Assembly (NCBI GenBank): GCA_001600875.1
Contig: BCLD01000008.1
Span: 867,123-931,122, forward strand
Reading direction: 5' to 3'
DNA: 64,000 bases
From: Solicoccozyma terricola
Taxonomy: Eukaryota > Basidiomycota > Tremellomycetes > Filobasidiales > Piskurozymaceae
How positions within the stretch are numbered: position 1 is the stretch's first letter; every line of letters starts with the position of its first letter. The notes beneath the pieces are model-generated. The model was not told the origin of the DNA, did no database searches, and saw only the letters and a list, made by a program, of their open reading frames with translations. The position numbers and the translations under genes were made by a program. Below, in pieces: positions 44,597 through 56,546 of the stretch.

Positions 44597-46538
44597 ATGC
44601 TGCAGTCATCGAACATCAACATGGCACCCGCCGCTCTCCACTCCCGAAACTCAGTTCCGTATCTGCGATCCCTTGAAGGCGTTCGCGACCGATGTGCTGA
44701 GGTCTTTAGACTCGCCCAGGAGGGGAAGCTCGAGTACATGGAATGGCATGAAGAGAATGAGAAAGGTGTGGTGGATTACTGTAGGAACATCATCGAGGTG
44801 AATATCGTGGGGTTGAGTATAGCTAGCGCTTTGCTGATGCCTTTGGCTTCCACAGCGAGACTTTGGTACACAGTACGACAAGGTGAATAGACCTACCTAT
44901 CTTCCTGATCACAGCTTGAACTAACCACCTTTCCCCCGATGTTCTCAGATCCCACGTACGTTCCTTCCATGGTAACTTTCTTTACCCTTTCCCCATCACT
45001 GAACGCGCCTACCCTACCATCAGCTCATGGTCGACGTAACCACTTTATCACCACCTCTCCCACAACCATCGATCGTATTTCTCTTCTTTTCGCCCTACCC
45101 AACTTCCCAACTTCTCCACATGATCGTACGAAAGCTCTTCTCGATCTGTACGTCGTGTCAGTGCTCCTTGATGCAGGAGCAGGCAACGTGTGGTCGTATG
45201 AAGAGGTCGAGACGGGTTGGAAAGGTGGAAGGAGCGAGGGTCTAGCTGTGGCCAGCTATGCGATGTTTGTGAAGGGTTACTTTTCGAGTGACCCGAATAT
45301 GCCGTATCAGGTAGATGGTGAGTTGAGTGTGGTGGGTGAAAGGATGGGTGGGTAGAGCTGATCATACCGTGAACGGCCAGGCAAAGCGCTTCTTGGACTC
45401 AATCCCGAGAGCATGGCAACGGAGCTTCAGGTTACGCAGACTAACCCTATGGACGGCCTTGTGGGTCGTACGTCTCTTCTCATCAAGTTGGGAGAGGCGC
45501 TACAATCCCAACCGGATATCTTCGATGGGGGTCGACCTGCTAACTTGTTAGGTGGGTCTCGTATGCATGATTCTACGTAGACGTCTAGCGCTGACACAGC
45601 ACACGCTCAGACTTGTTGGCGCATCGGTTCCCTATCAAGGAGGCAGGTAACATTGAAATCCCGATCCACTGTCTCTGGGGTGTGCTCATCCCAGCCTTCT
45701 CCTCGATCTGGCCAACGCGTCTAACATTGGACGGCCAACCACTTGGTGACGTCTGGCGATGCGGAGCTCTGTCCAAACATCTCGATGCCAATGCCGTGGG
45801 GAGAGTGGAAGGCGATGATCTCGTTCCTTTCCACAAGTTGAGTCAGTGGTTGTGTTATTCGATGATTCAGCCGATAGAGGAAGTTGCGGGTTGGACGGTT
45901 AGAGGGTGGCAAGATACGATGACTGGTCTGGCAGAGGTGAGCAATCGCTCTGAGCAATCGATCCATTGGATCCAACTTTCTACCGACGCTCTTCCCGAGT
46001 CTTATTTGCTCTCTACTCTCACGACAGTACCGCAACGCTGGCCTTCTCACCGATCTCAAAGCCATCCAACTTCGTCCTGGTGCGCTTGGGGATGAGTTTT
46101 ACCCCAACGGCAAGGATATGCCACCTCGTCTACCTGCCGATCATCCGGCTATCATCGAATGGCGAGCGCTGACTGTCATTGGACTGTGAGTGACGCTGGG
46201 GAGGGGGCGAGGTTGAAGACGTCTGCACCATACTGACTCGTTGACTCCTTTATCCTTTCTTTCCCTTTGTAGGGATCGAATCGCCAACGGTATCCGGCAA
46301 TCTCTGGGTATTGAGAACCCTCGCGACCTCACTCTTGCGCAGGTCCTCGAAGCCGCTACATGGAAGGGAGGAAGGGAAATCGCCAAGGAGAAGAGAGGGC
46401 ATTTGGGAGGCGGTCGTGAGTTTGAACCGTTGGCTATTGTGATCTTATGGAAATCCAGACAATTTGAAGATTGCTCATGCCGTTTTCCTTTCTACTGCAG
46501 CTCCTATCGAAATCATCAGCGATGGAACCGTCTTCTAG
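44597..46538 (+). CDS. URC4-like uracil catabolism protein (DUF1688)
   Basis: Member of the DUF1688 family, named for URC4 of the yeast uracil catabolic (URC) pathway; the biochemical step is not settled. Nine exons: 44597-44797, 44856-44882, 44949-44955, 45024-45317, 45381-45551, 45611-45936, 46028-46185, 46273-46415, 46501-46538, summing to 454 residues in frame. Family blocks: SLEGVRDRCAEVFRLAQEGK, DFGTQYDKIPPHGRRNHF, LYVVSVLLDAGAGNVWSYEE, GRSEGLAVASYAMF, NPMDGLVGRTSLLIKLG, LWGVLIPAFSSIWPTRL, LGDVWRC, PFHKLSQWLCYSMIQPIEEV, YRNAGLLTDL, FYPNGKDMPPRLPADHPAII and EWRALTVIGLD. Exon 3 is a 7-nt microexon (ATCCCAC). It supplies the conserved IPPHGR and is needed to keep the frame. ATG at 44621 is an alternative start. 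Confidence 0.9.
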
Positions 46539-47690
46539 ATCGGTGCTAGACGTGGTTTTGTGCGTGGTGCGTGAACAGGAAAGAATGCGAACGAACCCCT
46601 TGGAGAGAAAGAAACACCTACGAAATTTCCCCCCAGTTGTAAATTGCAACCCCTTTAGATCTCTGACGATATTGAAATGCACATGACATCCCTCCGACTT
46701 GCATAACAACAATTGATCGAATGATCGGGGTTATACCATCGAGTGATCATAAAATAAAAACGCCATGCTAATTTCTTTCGGAAGCCTACAAAATATATTC
46801 AGTTACTTTTTTATTAACAATAGGAGTTTCATTGAGATGATGAGGAGAGTAGGGAAAATGTCTAACTGGATGTTGTGGATGTGGGAATGCGGGGTGTGAG
46901 AGATACAAAACAAAGGAAAAAAGAAAGAAAAAAAGAAGAATTCGAGATGATAGAGAAACGTGCGAGGGTTGCGTGATGAGGAAGAAATAAGAGACGAAGG
47001 GATGTAAGGGGATGGGAAACAAAGGATGAGGGGATGAAAGGCGGGGGAAAGGAAGAAAAGCGACACGGAGAACCTTCCAACAACCATAAAGACCAATCTA
47101 ACCAGATCAATTGGTGAAGACCACCCCTTCCCTTCCTTCCCTTCCGTCCCTTCCTTCCTAACCAGGGCCTTTCCTTGTTTGGGGGGGGGGGGGGGGGGGT
47201 TTATTTCCTGATTTTCCATTCTATTCTTTTGACTGATTGTTTCGGTTTTTGACAAGCCTCGACGGGTGTGGCCCGGGGATTTCGAACGATCGAAAAACGA
47301 ATCCGAGAGACGGTTTATGGGAGTTTTTGATATCCGTCCACAGATTCATGCCAAAAAAAAAAAACGGGGGAGTCCTAGGAACGTCTTTTCCTCCTTTTGC
47401 TCCCCGATCGATCAGATCAGAATAAACCACCCCCAAAAAACCCTCTGAAACCATCTAATCCTCCCTTTTCATTTCCCATCCTCTAATTCGTCCGCCCCCG
47501 CCCCCGCCGAGTTTAATGAGACGGCAAGTTCACTTATCTTAAAAAACCCCCGTCGTGAGTGGTTTTTTCCAGATTTAGAAAACATCTAAAACATCTAGTA
47601 GATGAGAACCCTCCCCCGTCCACGAAAAACCACTTCGGTTGTTTCTCTGTGTCCCCTCCCCCCCCTTCTCTCTCTCTCTCTCTCTCTCTC
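46539..47690. other. Intergenic, low complexity
   Basis: About 1.15 kb between two convergent stops (URC4-like and AN1 gene). Contains an 18-20 base G run near 47180, A runs (47352-47364), and a TC microsatellite (47670-47692). Open frames on the minus strand (46803-47255) translate to hydrophobic low-complexity sequence and are not accepted as a gene. Confidence 0.55.
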
Positions 47691-48510
47691 TCAAGTACTA
47701 GCGACTTTCCTAGCTACCGTTCTCTCTGATTCTAATTTAGCTTTGTTGGCTGCATGAGCTGCGTCGCGACATTGTTGGAGGTTTGAGCTGATTGGTGTGG
47801 AAGGAGGGGTTGGGNNNNNNNNNNNNNNNNNNNNNNNNNNNNNNNNNNNNNNNNNNNNNNNNNNNNNNNNNNNNNNNNNNNNNNNNNNNNNNNNNNNNNN
47901 NNNNNNNNNNNNNNNNNNNNGGGTGGGCGGAAGGAGACGATGGTAGAGAGAGACGGTTTGGAGGGTAGACATTGGAGGAACAAGAATGTGAAGTGAAGGG
48001 AAAGGAAGCGAGGGATTGTGGATGTTTGAGGATGTGATTTGTTTGATGTGGTAGTAGGTCGATGGGTAGTGGAAGAGGGGGTGCCCAAAAAAAAAAAAAA
48101 AAAAAAAAAACGAAAAACAAATTCGCGAATATTGCATGGATCGAGGAGAAAATTGAAACAACGCAGCGATCAGTAATTCCATTCGATTCCCCCCCCCCCG
48201 CGGGGCGACCCCTCCTCCCCCCCACTCACCATCCATGATGTTCCGGTAACCTATGATTCCCACAAAAGCTCTTTCCACAAAACGAACAATCACCTACAAT
48301 CCTCTGTGCTGGATTCGGACAACCAACTTTTGAAGTTTGTTGTGGAGTCGCAGGTAAGAGTTGAGATGTTGTTGTTGTTGATGATGATGATGATGATGAT
48401 GGGGTGGTTGTGTTCGTGGGTGTTCCTCCAGGTGGTGTTGTAGATGTTGAAGCTGGGAGTGGAGGGGATGTAACGAGGATAGTTGCTGCACAACGACGTT
48501 TAGCGGGCCT
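47691..48510 (-). CDS. AN1-type zinc finger protein (interrupted by assembly gap)
   Basis: Last exon 47787-47691 (NLQQCRDAAHAANKAKLESE, RTVARKVAST) and an upstream exon ending at 48230 are separated by an intron of about 440 nt that contains the N gap. Upstream exon: AKRRCAATIL, a Ser/Thr/Pro-rich insert of about 45 residues (encoded by CAT/TGA-type trinucleotide runs), then VGCPNPAQRIVGDCSFCGKS and FCGNHRLPEHHG. The join gives Cys-Ser-Asn-Leu-Gln-Gln-Cys. Cysteines and histidines in the order C, C-C, C-HR, HH, C match AN1 fingers, and the tail fits the NKxKLESERTVAxKV ending of fungal AN1 proteins. The true start is not resolved: ATG 48531 is out of frame and a further 5' exon is likely. Probably a proteasome/ubiquitin-associated adaptor, as for other AN1 proteins. 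Confidence 0.7.
47815..47920. other. Assembly gap (106 N) inside AN1 gene intron
   Basis: Run of N bounded by GGG-rich sequence on both sides. It lies within the predicted intron between 48229 and 47788. Confidence 0.99.
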
Positions 48511-48539
48511 GCGGGGGTAGGGTATATAGTCATCGGGTG

Positions 48540-50813
48540 GAAGAGAGGGCGAGAAAGAGGGAGGGTTCGTGGTTAGTGGGTCGAAGGTAATTGAGAACGG
48601 GGTATATATATGCGATCCGGGAAAAGACCGTATAGCTCGCTTTCACTCGCAAGAGAGCGTTGCTCATTACGTTCGCGCAAGACAAGACAAATAGTCTTCG
48701 CTCCGCGAAGACAGAAGAAACCCGAATGCTCGATACGCTCGTGAACTCACATGATGAAACTATTAGACGATTGTGTCTCTTTTTTTCCGATTTTCAACTG
48801 CTTATCAAGAACTGGTCAGACGACGACGACGACGGTGTGTTGATATCCGATTTGGGTGGGGGTTGGGGTGAGGGGGTTTTGAATCAAAGGGAGATCGGGT
48901 GGGTGGTTGTATGTTTTGAAAAGGGTGTTGATGGATGGATGGATGGATGGATGTGTGTGTGATGTGTGTGGTGTGATGTGTGTCCGACGGTGACTGTGCG
49001 ATGTATTATATATCCCTCCCTTACCCTGACTGATGACTTGGGGGATGGCTGTGGGGCGCGGGGGTGAGTAGGCGTTTGAGTGGCGGGAGGGGAGGGGAGG
49101 AGGGAGGGGGAGGGGACAGACAGGCGCGGGCAGGATACACTGATAAATCAACCGGCAACGGCAACGACGGGGTGGGCAGTGGAGGGCAGTGGAGGGCCGG
49201 GGGGACGATGATGTGTCGTTCACAGCTCCGACTCACTCACCCACCCACTCACCCACCCTCCCTCCGAGACAACACTCCGTCAAAGACTCATTCAATGAAT
49301 CAATGTCGCGGCCGGACCGAGTTTTGGGCTGCGACAGTGTTTTGAAGCGGAAGGGGGGAGGGGTTTAGAAATGTCTACTGTCTTGTAGCGAGTATGACTG
49401 TACTCTCTCTTCTTCTCCGTGAGACGCACAGCGAGCCATTCGTATCTCGTATCTCGTCTCGTATCTCATATCTCGTCTCGTATCTCGTATCTCGTATCTC
49501 GTATCTTTGCGAGCGATCATGTCCTCCGTGAAGACTACTACTGTCTTGCGAAACATAGCAAGGGAGTTCTACAGGAGTTTCTGTTTTCGCGCGCGCGAGT
49601 GGGACCGAGGATATCATTTTTTATTTTATTTTTTGGGTGGGATATTATTGGACATTAGTATGGGGTGTTTAAACGGAGGGTTGGGGGGGTTGTATTAAGA
49701 GACCACTGGGTTTTTTCTTGTCTTTTCTTTTCTTTTTTTTTCTTTCGGCATTTGAATTTCTTATTCCAAAGAGAGAAAGAAAAAGAAGGAAGAGGAGAGA
49801 AAAGGGTCTTTAGGGGAGAAACATCGGGTAATACAGCAAGAGCGGGGCGGGGAATGTAACAAGAGAAGAATCCAGCTTGGTCAATCAGTCAAGACCAGTA
49901 TACCGAAATGTTTAAAACCACCTCCCTCCCTCCCTCTATCCCTCCCTACCTCACCTGAGGGCCCCTGCTCCCTCAGATATGCCCGAAACAATCGAGGTGG
50001 TTGTACAAAGGACACACGCGCCACCCAAGTGATATATCGGTGGATTGTATCAAATCGAGTTTGTAGGGGGGGGGGGTTTTTCGTAGCTTTTGTTATTATT
50101 ATTTTTATTTTATTTTATTTAAAAACGGGCGCATTTTATTCTATGAATTTTCAACCGATGTTTCTCATTTTGGATAATAGATATGACACCCCCTGTGGGA
50201 TATGATATGATATGACCGAGTATCCCGTCCAAACTCCCACTCACCGACCGTTCTCCCCTCTCTGTTCTCCATCCCCCACCGCCCACCGCCCTATCCCCCC
50301 TCGCCACCGCCACCAGCGTTCTCACGGTGTCCCCCCTCCGGCCATCGGCCTGCCTCGCCACCCTCCTCGCCACTGACATTCTCACGGTGTCCCCACGCCT
50401 CGATGACGAATATCCGGATTGAAACAAACAGCAGCACACACAACGGGACGTCGTCGTCATTTCTCAACCAAGCATTCGTACAAATCGTACAATCGTACAC
50501 CTGAAGAGTTTATCAATTCACTGAGGTACTTGGACATATCAAAGCAATACATCCAGTCTTCTATCATTAGTTTTGAACTCAATAGGGGAGTGTGGGGTTG
50601 ATAGGTGAGTTGCGGGAAGGGGAAAGGGGACGGCGCGGGTTAGAAGCGGGGTGATGCAGAATCAGCAAATCTAGAAGGATTGATATTGATATTTTTCCCC
50701 CCCGATCTCGTTCGCCCATCTGGTAGATACAAACCGCNCGTTCCTGCTTCNCTCCCCCCCCCCCCCNCNCCCCCNCCATCGTGCTATTATCAACTCGTCC
50801 TCCAGAATAAATC
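48540..50813. other. Intergenic, simple repeats, no gene recognised
   Basis: About 2.3 kb. It holds repeat copy C (48634-48755), a TGGA microsatellite (48932-48952), TGTG runs to 48985, a CTCGTAT/CTCGTCT pentamer-like array (49440-49507), a GAAA-rich tract near 49770 and T/A-rich DNA at 50090-50140. C runs with single N calls lie at 50738-50775, just before the PX gene. Open frames are short, overlap on both strands and resemble nothing known. Confidence 0.6.
48634..48755 (+). repeat. Dispersed repeat family, copy C
   Basis: Units GCTCGCTTTCACTCGCAAGA, GTTGCTCATTACGTTCGCGC, ATAGTCTTCGCTCCGCGA and ATGCTCGATACGCTCGTGAA. The 18 bases ATAGTCTTCGCTCCGCGA (48691-48708) are identical to 40496-40513 in copy B. 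Confidence 0.8.
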
Positions 50814-53800
50814 ATGTCATCGCCTCCATCTCCGACTGGTCCTCCTCCCCCTGCTCCTCCTACGACTCTCAATCGAGCTTCATCCTCTTCCTCTTATGCG
50901 GCACCACAACGTGCACTTCCTTCCGTTCCACCTCGTGAACAAGATATCCAACCACCAGTTTCAAACATCACATCTCGACCTCCCGTACCACGATTCCATC
51001 TCAATCCAGTCACCAACACTTTACCAACTTTATCACCTACATCAACACAATCGGGTACGACGGGTACGTCGTCGACGTCGTCGTCGTCGACGGAATTAAC
51101 ACCACTTCGTGCACATTATTTGAAAAAGACTTTGATCAATTTACAAGTTTGTAAAGAATTGAGTGCTTTATCGGATCCCAAATTGGGTGCATCAACTTTA
51201 GGATTACTTGGATATCCGTTTATTCCTTTGACTGTTGATGGGAAATTGGATAAAAGAAGGGGTGATAGGAGGGACGATGCGGGGCATACGAGGGACGCGA
51301 GGGAAGCGAGGGACGCCAACAACAACAACGCCGACGACGACGACGACGCGAATGACCTTCCTTTTTTACGATTCATGTTTCATCAATTCTTATTACCTTT
51401 CCCATTCCTAGCTTCTGCTCCACCTTCATTCTGGGCATCAAAAGTTCAACCTTTTTTAACATCATTTTTATCAATTTCATCAAGACCTACCGTCGCTATA
51501 ACCATTGAATCACCAACTGGATCAAATTATGATGAAATAACAGCGACTGAACAAGACGCTAGAGAACAAAATGATAGGAAAAAATTATGGGATAAAGTTG
51601 AAAAAAATCTAGGTGTTTTAATGAGTCTAGGTATTAAATTAGTTGGTGGTGAACAAGTGGTTAGGATTAGTCAAGTTGAATTGAGAAAATTGGAAGATGA
51701 AGCAGAGGATAGGAGGAGGAAATGGAAACAGAGAGAAGAGAGAGTTGGCGGTGGGTTTGAAGTTAATGTGGTTTGTGTTAGGTTGGTTACGGAGAAAGGT
51801 AGAGTCAGGTCAAAGAGTCATGATGTGAGTGTTGGGGGGGGGGGGGGGTGGAAAATCGTTGCGAGAGATGAAAAAATCCGGCGCTGAATTGGGGTGTGGG
51901 ATTACAGGAATTCATCATTCGGACAAGAAGGAATGGAGTACCGGACGTTTTCGTCTCAAGGCGGTATGGCGATTTCAAGCGGTTGGCAGAGGAGGTGAGT
52001 GTGGGTTTGGGTATCGAGAGACGGAGAGAGAAAACGAGCAGATGGAATTGCACACTTACGTTTTTGTCATCCCATTCTCATTCCTTTTCTTCCTTTCCCC
52101 CCCCCCCCCCCCCCCCCCCCCAGCTCCGCGCACAACACCCGGAAGACCCACTACCAGCTCCACCTCCAAAGGATAAAACAGCAATGACAATCCCAGTCAC
52201 TCAACAACAACCCTACTACTCATCATACAACCCTCTTCGTGCAATTTACGGCGCAAACCCACCAGGATCATCAACACCTCCTTCCTCTCGATCTAGTCAA
52301 GATATTCAAGATATACAAAGAACAGAAACCATGGCTTCAAGCGATCAACCTTCATCCCCCTTGTCTAGAGAGAAGAATAGACTCACGCTGAGAGCGTATC
52401 TAACGGCACTGTTGGCTCTCCCTTCAGCTCTCAATTCACCAGTCTTGAGGAGTTTCTTGTTATCGGGACCTACCACCCTAAGTCCAATTGAAGAAGCGGA
52501 TGCCGCACGTAGAGCTCAAGCGGATGCTGTACGAGAGGAAGGAAGGCGGAGGTTCAAGGAAGAGGCGGAGAGGAGGGTCGAGGCGCTGAGAGAAGGTTTG
52601 GGCATGTTTAAAGGTGATGTGCTGGGGAAGAAGGGTGGATTGAACAAGGTGTTTGAGGTGGTGAGGAGGGTTGAAAGGGTGGAGGATTTGCCACGAGCCG
52701 AAGCGAGTGTCTTGGAGTGGGGAAGAATCTCGTGAGTTGGTTTTGTGGGGTGGCAAGTTCCCTCCCCCTTCCTCCTCCTCTCCCCCACCCCAACTTCCAG
52801 CTAAGAATCGTTACTGCCCTACAGACTCGCCGCTACCGTCTTCCAGATGTTTGTCGCGGCTGATACGGCGTCGGAGACATTCGCTCAGATGAAACGACTG
52901 CACGGGTTGATGCCGTATTTCGTTCTCAAGGGGATCCTGAAAGTTTCCAACCCGATGGCTATGATTAGAGGTGTTTTAGACCTCTTCCTCGCACGACCTT
53001 TCGGTGGTCAGAGCTTGATTCAGAGGTGAGTAGGACCAGGAGCTCTTTGACGAATCGGACTAATTGATCGCCGCGCCGCCCAGAATGTTCTCTTCATCGC
53101 TCGTCGAGGAATTGAGATATCTCGAAGAAGATATCCAAGCGGTACAGGACCGAATAGACGATCCCGTCCTGTGTCAAAAAATCGATCAGTACGTGAACGC
53201 TCCTTATGAGATTCAGGAGACTTTCAAGGCGGATGCTAGTGAGTAGGAGAGCCGGGAGGAGACCCAACTTCACGTTCTGATCGGACGGCCACCCCCACTC
53301 TTCTAGTATCGGAAAACCTCGAGCTACTCGCGGTCATCCTACGATCACACGAAATCCCGTCACTCAACCGTCAACAAATCCAACGCGTCATCCGTGCGAA
53401 TAGAGCATTCAAGTTGTACCGCCAGTACCAAGCCAACCTCGACGACTCGGACGATGACGAAGGGCCGGACAATGATGATGCATGGCTGTTCGAGGATCTC
53501 TCCGTCCTTCTCAAGCTCATGGTGAAGAAGAAGGAAAAGGAGGGGTTCTTGGCTTTGATATTTGAGGGCACCACGGCCGAGCTACTGAAAGACATCATTA
53601 CCATTTTCTACTCTCCTTTGGCACAAGTCTACAAAGCGGCCAGCATTGCAGACTCTCTCGGTGACCTCCAATCCTTCATCAACGACCTTATCAAAACGGT
53701 AGAGGCAGTCGAAGAGCGTGAGTGTGTCGTTGAGGCGACCTGGCGGGAGCTTCCAGTCACTGATGTTACGCCAACCCTTACAGTCAGCAGCGAGGACCCA

Positions 53801-54745
53801 AGTCGCACTGTACAGACCTTCATCGACCTCGTTCAACGCCACGAGCAGTCATTCTACTCCTTCGTTCACAAGGTCCACTCAAAGGGACACGGCCTTTTCG
53901 ATTCCCTCATGGGTTGGATCGAGCTGTTCCTGAACTTTGCTCGCGAGGGTCTTCCCAATGAAGTCGATCTTGAGTTCATTCTCCCATACGCCGGCAGTGA
54001 ACGCCTCGCAATCATGAAAGAGTGCGACGAGGTCGCCGCGTACTACTACAAGCTCAAAGTAGCACACGAGGAGAAGATCAGGCGGCGATTCCAGAAGGAC
54101 GGTGCTAGCGAGGAAGAAGCGGCATTCATCAACGGCATCGTTGCCAGTCTCAACATGAACGACTCGGTCATGAACGACGCCGGCGAGGGAGGGGGCGAAG
54201 AGGAGAGCTCGGAGGAGGATGATGATGACAGCGACGCGGACGAGGCAACTGCGAATGCGTTCGATCCATCGAGAGACGACGTCGCCGCTCAATGGAAAAA
54301 TGTCGGCAAGGACGAGGATACAGCGTCCACCTCGTCTGAGCCATCGGGCTCACATCCGGGTGCGCAGATGGGGCTGCCAAACTCTTCCCCACCCAGCCGT
54401 GGTTCATTCGACAAACCGCTGGAACGCATTCGCAACTCGCTAGACTTTTCGCGAAAGGCCGAAGCGCCATCGCCACCTGCATCAGCACCCGTCGGACCAG
54501 CAGCACCCCAACCTCCCAAGATGAAACGACGGCGGAGGAATAAGCGGGGCATGCAGGAGGTTGCAGTACCACCTACGCTCAAGTATCTACCGGCTCTCAC
54601 CCCGGTTTTCGTGGAAATGGTGAGGCGGCTGGCGGTGATGCGATGTCTGCAACCTTCGAAGCTAATTGAACCTCTTGCTCATTTTTTTCAGATTCGTCCC
54701 CAACTCAAGGTCCAACCAATAGATTCCACTGTCCATGCTCGGTAA
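50814..54745 (+). CDS. PX-domain protein of the YPR097W/LEC1 type
   Basis: Lipid-binding peripheral membrane protein. Seven exons: 50814-51824, 51908-51994, 52124-52731, 52825-53025, 53084-53238, 53307-54619, 54692-54745, sum 1142 residues in frame. A Pro/Ser/Thr-rich head (residues 1-95) leads to a conserved helical PX-associated region (THYLKKTLINLQ-like; the actual text is RAHYLKKTLINLQVCKELS). The PX core has EFIIRTRRNGVPDVFVSRRY with the phosphoinositide-binding RRYGDFKRLAEELR. A second, C-terminal family region (DUF3818-like) runs from LAATVFQMFVAADTASETFA through LIQRMFSSSLVEELRYLEED, then KLMVKKKEKEGFLALIF and FLNFAREGLPNEVDLEFILP. The last part is acidic, then basic (KMKRRRRNKRG), ending LPALTPVFVEMIRPQLKVQP. 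Yeast YPR097W acts in lipid droplet and sterol distribution; the same role here is inferred. Upstream C runs with N calls may hide sequence errors, but the start looks clear. Confidence 0.88.
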
Positions 54746-54855
54746 TGTTCTCTTCTCGCGGTGCGCTATGTTGTCTTAGGTATATGAATCACAAAATGTA
54801 CACGTTGCTAGTCCTATGACGATTTCTAATTTTTCCTGGTCGGCTGGTAGCAGAT

Positions 54856-56086
54856 TCATCCAAATCTCGACTTTGCCATCTGCTTGAACATCTCCATCGT
54901 TGCTGTTTCTCTGCTTTTAACTTCGGTGAGCCTCTCTGACATTGCAGATCGACGGTCTTCTTGCGTTTGAGCGCGTCGATCGATACGACGAGCATTGGCT
55001 GCATCTCGGCGTGCAATTCTGTCAAAGGTGGAAGGATCACTCAGCACGGAGTTATGCATCGTACTGCGCGGCCTCGATCCACTCACGCAGCTTGATATCC
55101 TCCATCATCTCCCATCAAAACGGATTCGCTAACCTCTAATCCAGCATCTCCACCTTTATCTCTCATCTCCCTATTCTGCGCATTCGTCGCTCTTCTCTCC
55201 TCGATTCTACCCTCCCTTCCACCTGATTTCGGCACGAGTTCCTCTGCCCTCTCTAGAACACGACTCCGTTCTGCCTTCCGTTGTCTGGAAGATGAAGCGG
55301 CCGATTCCTCGAGCGCCAATTGCCTATCCGTGTGATTGGCTGAGAACATAGCCGAGGGTGGAAGGGATGGTCCGATAGTGCGAGATGGAGCGGATGGTCC
55401 GACGGAGGTTGAAGCACCGCCGTGTGTCAGTCGATCGACATCTGCGCGAGCTTGTGCGAGCGCATCGCGTTCCACTTTGGAGCGAGTGGATGCGAAATTC
55501 CACTTGTAGCCTGTGAGTGAGGAGGAAGGAGCTGCAGTGGAGGATTGAGATTTGTAGTACTGCCGAGGGAGGTCGAGGGTGTTCCAGCGCTGTGAAGAAG
55601 ATATCAAGTTAGCTCGAGTTGAAGATGGAGACGACGCTCGACCACGTACTTTGACGAACTTCTTGAAGTATTTGCGAGATGATTCACCGGTTAGCTCGTC
55701 GAGATACTGGACGCAAGTTGTTAGCGAGACAGGCTGTAGGGGGAGGGGGGGGGGAGGTCACATGAGGTGCCGAGGGTTTCACTCACTTTTCCCTTCTCCT
55801 CTTTCAACCACAACTTGAATTCCACAGCCTTCAAGCTGACGAGAAAAACACTTTCAACGTCAGGCCGCAGCCTTTCACTATGCATGACTCTACTCCTAGC
55901 TCACAAATAATCGTCCGAGGAGATCTCTTTCGCTCCTACTTCCTCCAACGTTGAGGGATAATCATCCTTCCTGTCATCCCTTCGCGAATGCCGCGCATCC
56001 TCCTCATCTGATCGCTCTCGCTCTCGCCTGGAACGATGACGACGAGTGGGAGATGCGGAACGGTCTCTATCTCGGTGTGATGGCAT
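54856..56086 (-). CDS. SCI1-like nuclear protein (splicing-associated family)
   Basis: Five exons on minus: 56086-55905, 55835-55787, 55706-55650, 55589-55087, 55063-54856, giving 332 residues. The head is Arg/Ser/Asp-rich (MPSHRDRDRSASPTRRHRSR), as in nuclear RNA-processing proteins. The conserved core, built from four exons, is ISSDDYFLKAVEFKLWLKEE, KGKYLDELTGESSRKYFKKF, then VKRWNTLDLPRQYYKS. It matches the family of plant style cell-cycle inhibitor 1 (SCI1). After a Ser-rich spacer comes YKWNFASTRSKVERDALAQA, then TIGPSLPPSAM, similar to the GPALPP motif, and a long charged helix ending HNSVLSDPSTFDRIARRDAA and MEMFKQMAKSRFG. Molecular function is unknown. A longer start 156 nt upstream (56242) is open but less RS-like. 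Confidence 0.75.
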
Positions 56087-56546
56087 CGTTGGATGAGCAG
56101 GAGATGACGACGTAGTCGAGGTTGTTGAATTATGTTCAATACGAAGTCGTCTGCCACGTGAGCTAAGTAGCTGGGAATTTGCCACATTTTTCAAACGAAT
56201 TGCCAAAGCTGCAAGATTTGTCGACTGCTGTGCGACAGACATGAGGACGATACAGCGGCCTAGTCAAGCATGGGACGAGAGGGGCGACGATAACAAAGGG
56301 AGGTCATCGGTTCTTATGGGAATTCCTTTCAATCACACCCTGCGGGGCTTCAAATAGGTGACTATAAAGCCATGGGGTTAGGCAAAGGAGATTTTCTCCC
56401 CCTTAGGATAACAACAACCTAAACAGCATTTCAGCAAACAATTCGACGACTCATCTTCCCTTGTGTCAGTGAATCAGCAACAATCCAACTCTACTAACCC
56501 AACTCATTCAACAAACCACCTCAATCAACAAACCAACTCACTCACA
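56087..56546. promoter_or_regulatory. Upstream region of small unknown gene A, with TATA box
   Basis: TATAAAG at 56363-56369, about 180 bp before the ATG, followed by a long A/C-rich leader (CAACAA-type) up to the start. Also holds the promoter of the divergent SCI1-like gene. Confidence 0.6.

Noticed and set aside
46803..47255. Minus-strand open frame of 150 codons with hydrophobic stretches
   Set aside because: Phe/Ser/Pro low-complexity translation of A/G-rich intergenic DNA containing a G homopolymer; looks non-coding.
49440..49507. CTCGTAT/CTCGTCT repeats considered as part of the dispersed family or as a CRISPR
   Set aside because: Plain microsatellite with 5-7 bp periods; no matching units at the three dispersed-family blocks.
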